Positions 62,193-64,000 of a stretch of DNA of 64,000 nucleotides are shown piece after piece. The notes beneath the pieces were generated by a model. It was not told the DNA's origin, did no database searches, and saw only the letters and a program-made list of their open reading frames with translations. Every line of letters starts with the position of its first letter. Positions within the stretch are counted from its first letter, which is position 1. The stretch covers positions 143,124 through 207,123 of the forward strand of contig NZ_FOOC01000004.1 in the NCBI RefSeq assembly GCF_900113085.1. The letters are read 5' to 3'. A program made the position numbers and the translations under genes. Origin of the DNA: Fontimonas thermophila (GTDB lineage: Bacteria; Pseudomonadota; Gammaproteobacteria; Nevskiales; Nevskiaceae).

Positions 62193-64000
62193 TGGCGCAA
62201 GCGGATACGCCTTTCGATCATCGGGCGTTCCTGTCGCAACTGAGTACGCGCCCCGGCGTCTACCGCATGTATGGGGCCGGCGGCGAGCTGCTGTACGTCG
62301 GCAAGGCGCGCAATCTGCGCAAGCGGGTCTCCAGCTACTTTCTGCGCGACAGCGGCAATCCCCGCATCGAGCGCATGGTTGCGCAAATCCACCGCATCGA
62401 GGTGACGCTGACGCACACCGAGGACGAAGCCTTGCTGCTGGAGGCGGCGCTGATCAAGGAGTTCAAGCCGCGTTACAACGTCTATTACCGCGACGACAAG
62501 AGCTACCCTTACGTGCGCCTGACCGCGCACCGCTACCCGCGTATCGCCTACCACCGCGGCGCCCGCGTCCCGGGCGAGCAGTATTTCGGCCCGTTCCCCA
62601 GTGCATCGGCGGTGCGCGAAACGCTCGCGACCCTGCAGAAGCTGTTTCGCCTGCGGCCATGCCGCGACAGTTTTTTTGCCCACCGCGACCGCCCCTGCCT
62701 GCAGTATCAGATCAAACGCTGCTCCGCGCCGTGCGTCGGACGGATTTCCGAAGAGGAATACGCACAGGACGTACGCAAGGCCGTGCGTTTGCTCGAGGGC
62801 AGGGCCGATGAGCTCGCGCGCGAACTCACCGACGAGATGGAGCGTGCCGCCGAGCGTCTCGACTTCGAGCTGGCGGCGCGGCTGCGCGATCAGATCGCTG
62901 CGCTCAAACGCGTGCGCCAGAACGAGGCAATGACCGGCGGCGCCGAGGATCTGGACGTGATCGCCGTCGCGCCGCATGCAGCGATGAGCTGCGTAGTGGT
63001 CCTGAGCGTGCGCGGTGGGGTGAATCTGGGGCACAGCAGTCACTTCCCCAGCCATCCGCTGGATACGTCGCCGGAGGAGTTGCTCGAGAGCTTCATCAGC
63101 CAGCACTACCTCGCGCAGACGCCGCCACCGGAGATTCTGCTCAGCCATGCGCTCGGTGACGCCGGTTTACTGGAAGAGGCACTGAGCCAGCGCGCCAAGC
63201 GGCGGATCAGGCTGCGCAGGCCCCTGCGCGGACTCAAGCTGCGGTTGCTGGATATGGCCCAGCAGACGGCACACCAGGCCTTGTCCACACGGCTGCTGGA
63301 GACGGCCAGCATGGACGAGCGCCTGCTCGAGCTGCAGCGCGTGCTCGATCTGGACCGTCCGCCCCAGCGTCTGGAGTGCTTCGACATTTCCCACACCCAG
63401 GGCGAGCGTGCGGTTGCCTCCTGCGTCGTGTTCGATGCCAATGGACCGCTGAAAGCGGCATATCGCAAATTCAACATCGAGGGCATCACCCCCGGTGACG
63501 ACTATGCGGCGATCCACCAGGCGGTGAGCCGGCGTTTCGCCAAGGCCAAGGCCGGGCAGGGGCCTTTGCCCGACGTGCTGTTGATCGACGGCGGGCAGGG
63601 ACAGCTCGAGGCGGCGCTGGCGGCTGTGGACGAGCACGGAATCATGGACCTGCGGGTCGTCGCCATCGCCAAGGGACCGACGCGCAAGCCGGGTCTCGAG
63701 GCGCTGATCGTCCCGGAACAGGAACAGCCGCTGCGTCTGCCTGCGGATTCGCCCGCGCTACACCTGATCCAGCACATCCGCGACGAGGCGCATCGCTTTG
63801 CGGTTGCCGGGCATCGTGCGCGCCGCGACAAGGCGCGGCTCGGTTCGGCGCTCGACGAGATCGAGGGGCTCGGACCTGCGCGCCGGCGCGCCTTGCTGCG
63901 TGCCTTTGGCGGGTTGGCGCAAATCCGCCGCGCTAGCATCGACGAGCTGGCGCAGGTACAAGGAGTGTCGCGCACGCTCGCCGAGCGTATCTACGCGCAT
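62192..64000 (+). CDS. uvrC: excinuclease ABC subunit C, 3'-truncated by the window
   Basis: UvrC makes the two incisions of nucleotide-excision repair. The 603 codons visible carry the GIY-YIG domain (RPGVYRMYGAGGELLYVGKA), the UvrBC region (AERLDFELAARLRDQIAALK), the RNase H-like endonuclease domain (ECFDISHTQGERAVASCVVF, LLIDGGQGQLEAAL, HRFAVAGHR) and the first helix-hairpin-helix (LDEIEGLGPARRRALLRAFG). The frame is open to base 64000, so only the last few residues are missing. It starts one base into the gacA stop codon, so it is translationally coupled. Confidence 0.96.
   Translation, partial: MAQADTPFDHRAFLSQLSTRPGVYRMYGAGGELLYVGKARNLRKRVSSYFLRDSGNPRIERMVAQIHRIEVTLTHTEDEALLLEAALIKEFKPRYNVYYRDDKSYPYVRLTAHRYPRIAYHRGARVPGEQYFGPFPSASAVRETLATLQKLFRLRPCRDSFFAHRDRPCLQYQIKRCSAPCVGRISEEEYAQDVRKAVRLLEGRADELARELTDEMERAAERLDFELAARLRDQIAALKRVRQNEAMTGGAEDLDVIAVAPHAAMSCVVVLSVRGGVNLGHSSHFPSHPLDTSPEELLESFISQHYLAQTPPPEILLSHALGDAGLLEEALSQRAKRRIRLRRPLRGLKLRLLDMAQQTAHQALSTRLLETASMDERLLELQRVLDLDRPPQRLECFDISHTQGERAVASCVVFDANGPLKAAYRKFNIEGITPGDDYAAIHQAVSRRFAKAKAGQGPLPDVLLIDGGQGQLEAALAAVDEHGIMDLRVVAIAKGPTRKPGLEALIVPEQEQPLRLPADSPALHLIQHIRDEAHRFAVAGHRARRDKARLGSALDEIEGLGPARRRALLRAFGGLAQIRRASIDELAQVQGVSRTLAERIYAH

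Overview
The window reads as chromosomal DNA from a GC-rich gammaproteobacterium. The clues are fur divergent from bamE, pepA/holC/valS in their usual order, lptF-lptG, a GacA-type regulator followed by uvrC, and recN-nadK next to hrcA-grpE-dnaK-dnaJ. The presence of hrcA, a tryptophan 2,3-dioxygenase and a leucine attenuation leader fits the Xanthomonadales/Nevskiales side of the class; that placement is an inference, not a measurement. Coding density is high. I saw no CRISPR array, insertion sequence, prophage or rRNA. One tRNA gene (anticodon CAT) is present. Both ends of the window cut genes: a chemoreceptor on the left and uvrC on the right.

Layout. 1-4.1 kb: chemotaxis adaptation genes (receptor end, cheR, cheD, cheB, a second receptor-like protein), joined by 4-base overlaps. 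4.1-7.8 kb: TetR regulator, enoyl-CoA hydratase/isomerase and an EF-G paralogue with a decayed GTPase domain. 7.8-14 kb: branched-chain amino acid genes; ilvB runs left while ilvH, ilvC, pssA and leuA run right, and leuA follows a short leucine-rich leader peptide. 14-24 kb: uracil-DNA glycosylase, rimI, an MFS carrier, an acyltransferase, tryptophan dioxygenase, a moxR-DUF58-transglutaminase operon and a patatin-like lipase. 24-33 kb: valS, holC, an alkaline-phosphatase-fold membrane enzyme and pepA on the minus strand, then lptF-lptG on the plus strand and an RDD protein on the minus strand. 33-37 kb: acyl-CoA dehydrogenase with a perfect palindrome in its promoter region, a degenerate GGDEF/EAL protein, tRNA-Met and a small decaying DUF4258/DUF2283 pair.

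37-44 kb: a sulfate uptake operon (porin, sulfate-binding protein, CysT, CysW, CysA) read leftwards, opposite a sigma-54 activator. The AT-rich gap between them carries a near-consensus -24/-12 promoter, a consensus-matching IHF site and repeated elements, so the locus looks like a self-contained sigma-54-controlled sulfur regulon. 44-53 kb: bamE, fur, recN, nadK and the hrcA-grpE-dnaK-dnaJ chaperone cluster, with a strong terminator after dnaK and a 16-codon upstream ORF that ends on the dnaJ start codon. 53-62 kb: a saccharopine-dehydrogenase-like enzyme, two different PhoX-family Tat lipoproteins, TerC under a yybP-ykoY (manganese) riboswitch, a zinc alcohol dehydrogenase and an SRPBCC protein. 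61.5-64 kb: gacA/uvrY-type regulator and uvrC.

The most distinctive points are the regulatory arrangements: the apparently leaderless leucine leader peptide, the head-to-head acetolactate synthase subunits, the sigma-54/IHF sulfate promoter and the dnaJ upstream ORF. Two enzymes have altered active-site motifs (the EF-G-like protein and the phosphoethanolamine-transferase-like protein). All functional statements come from reading the sequence and from family knowledge; no database search was run.
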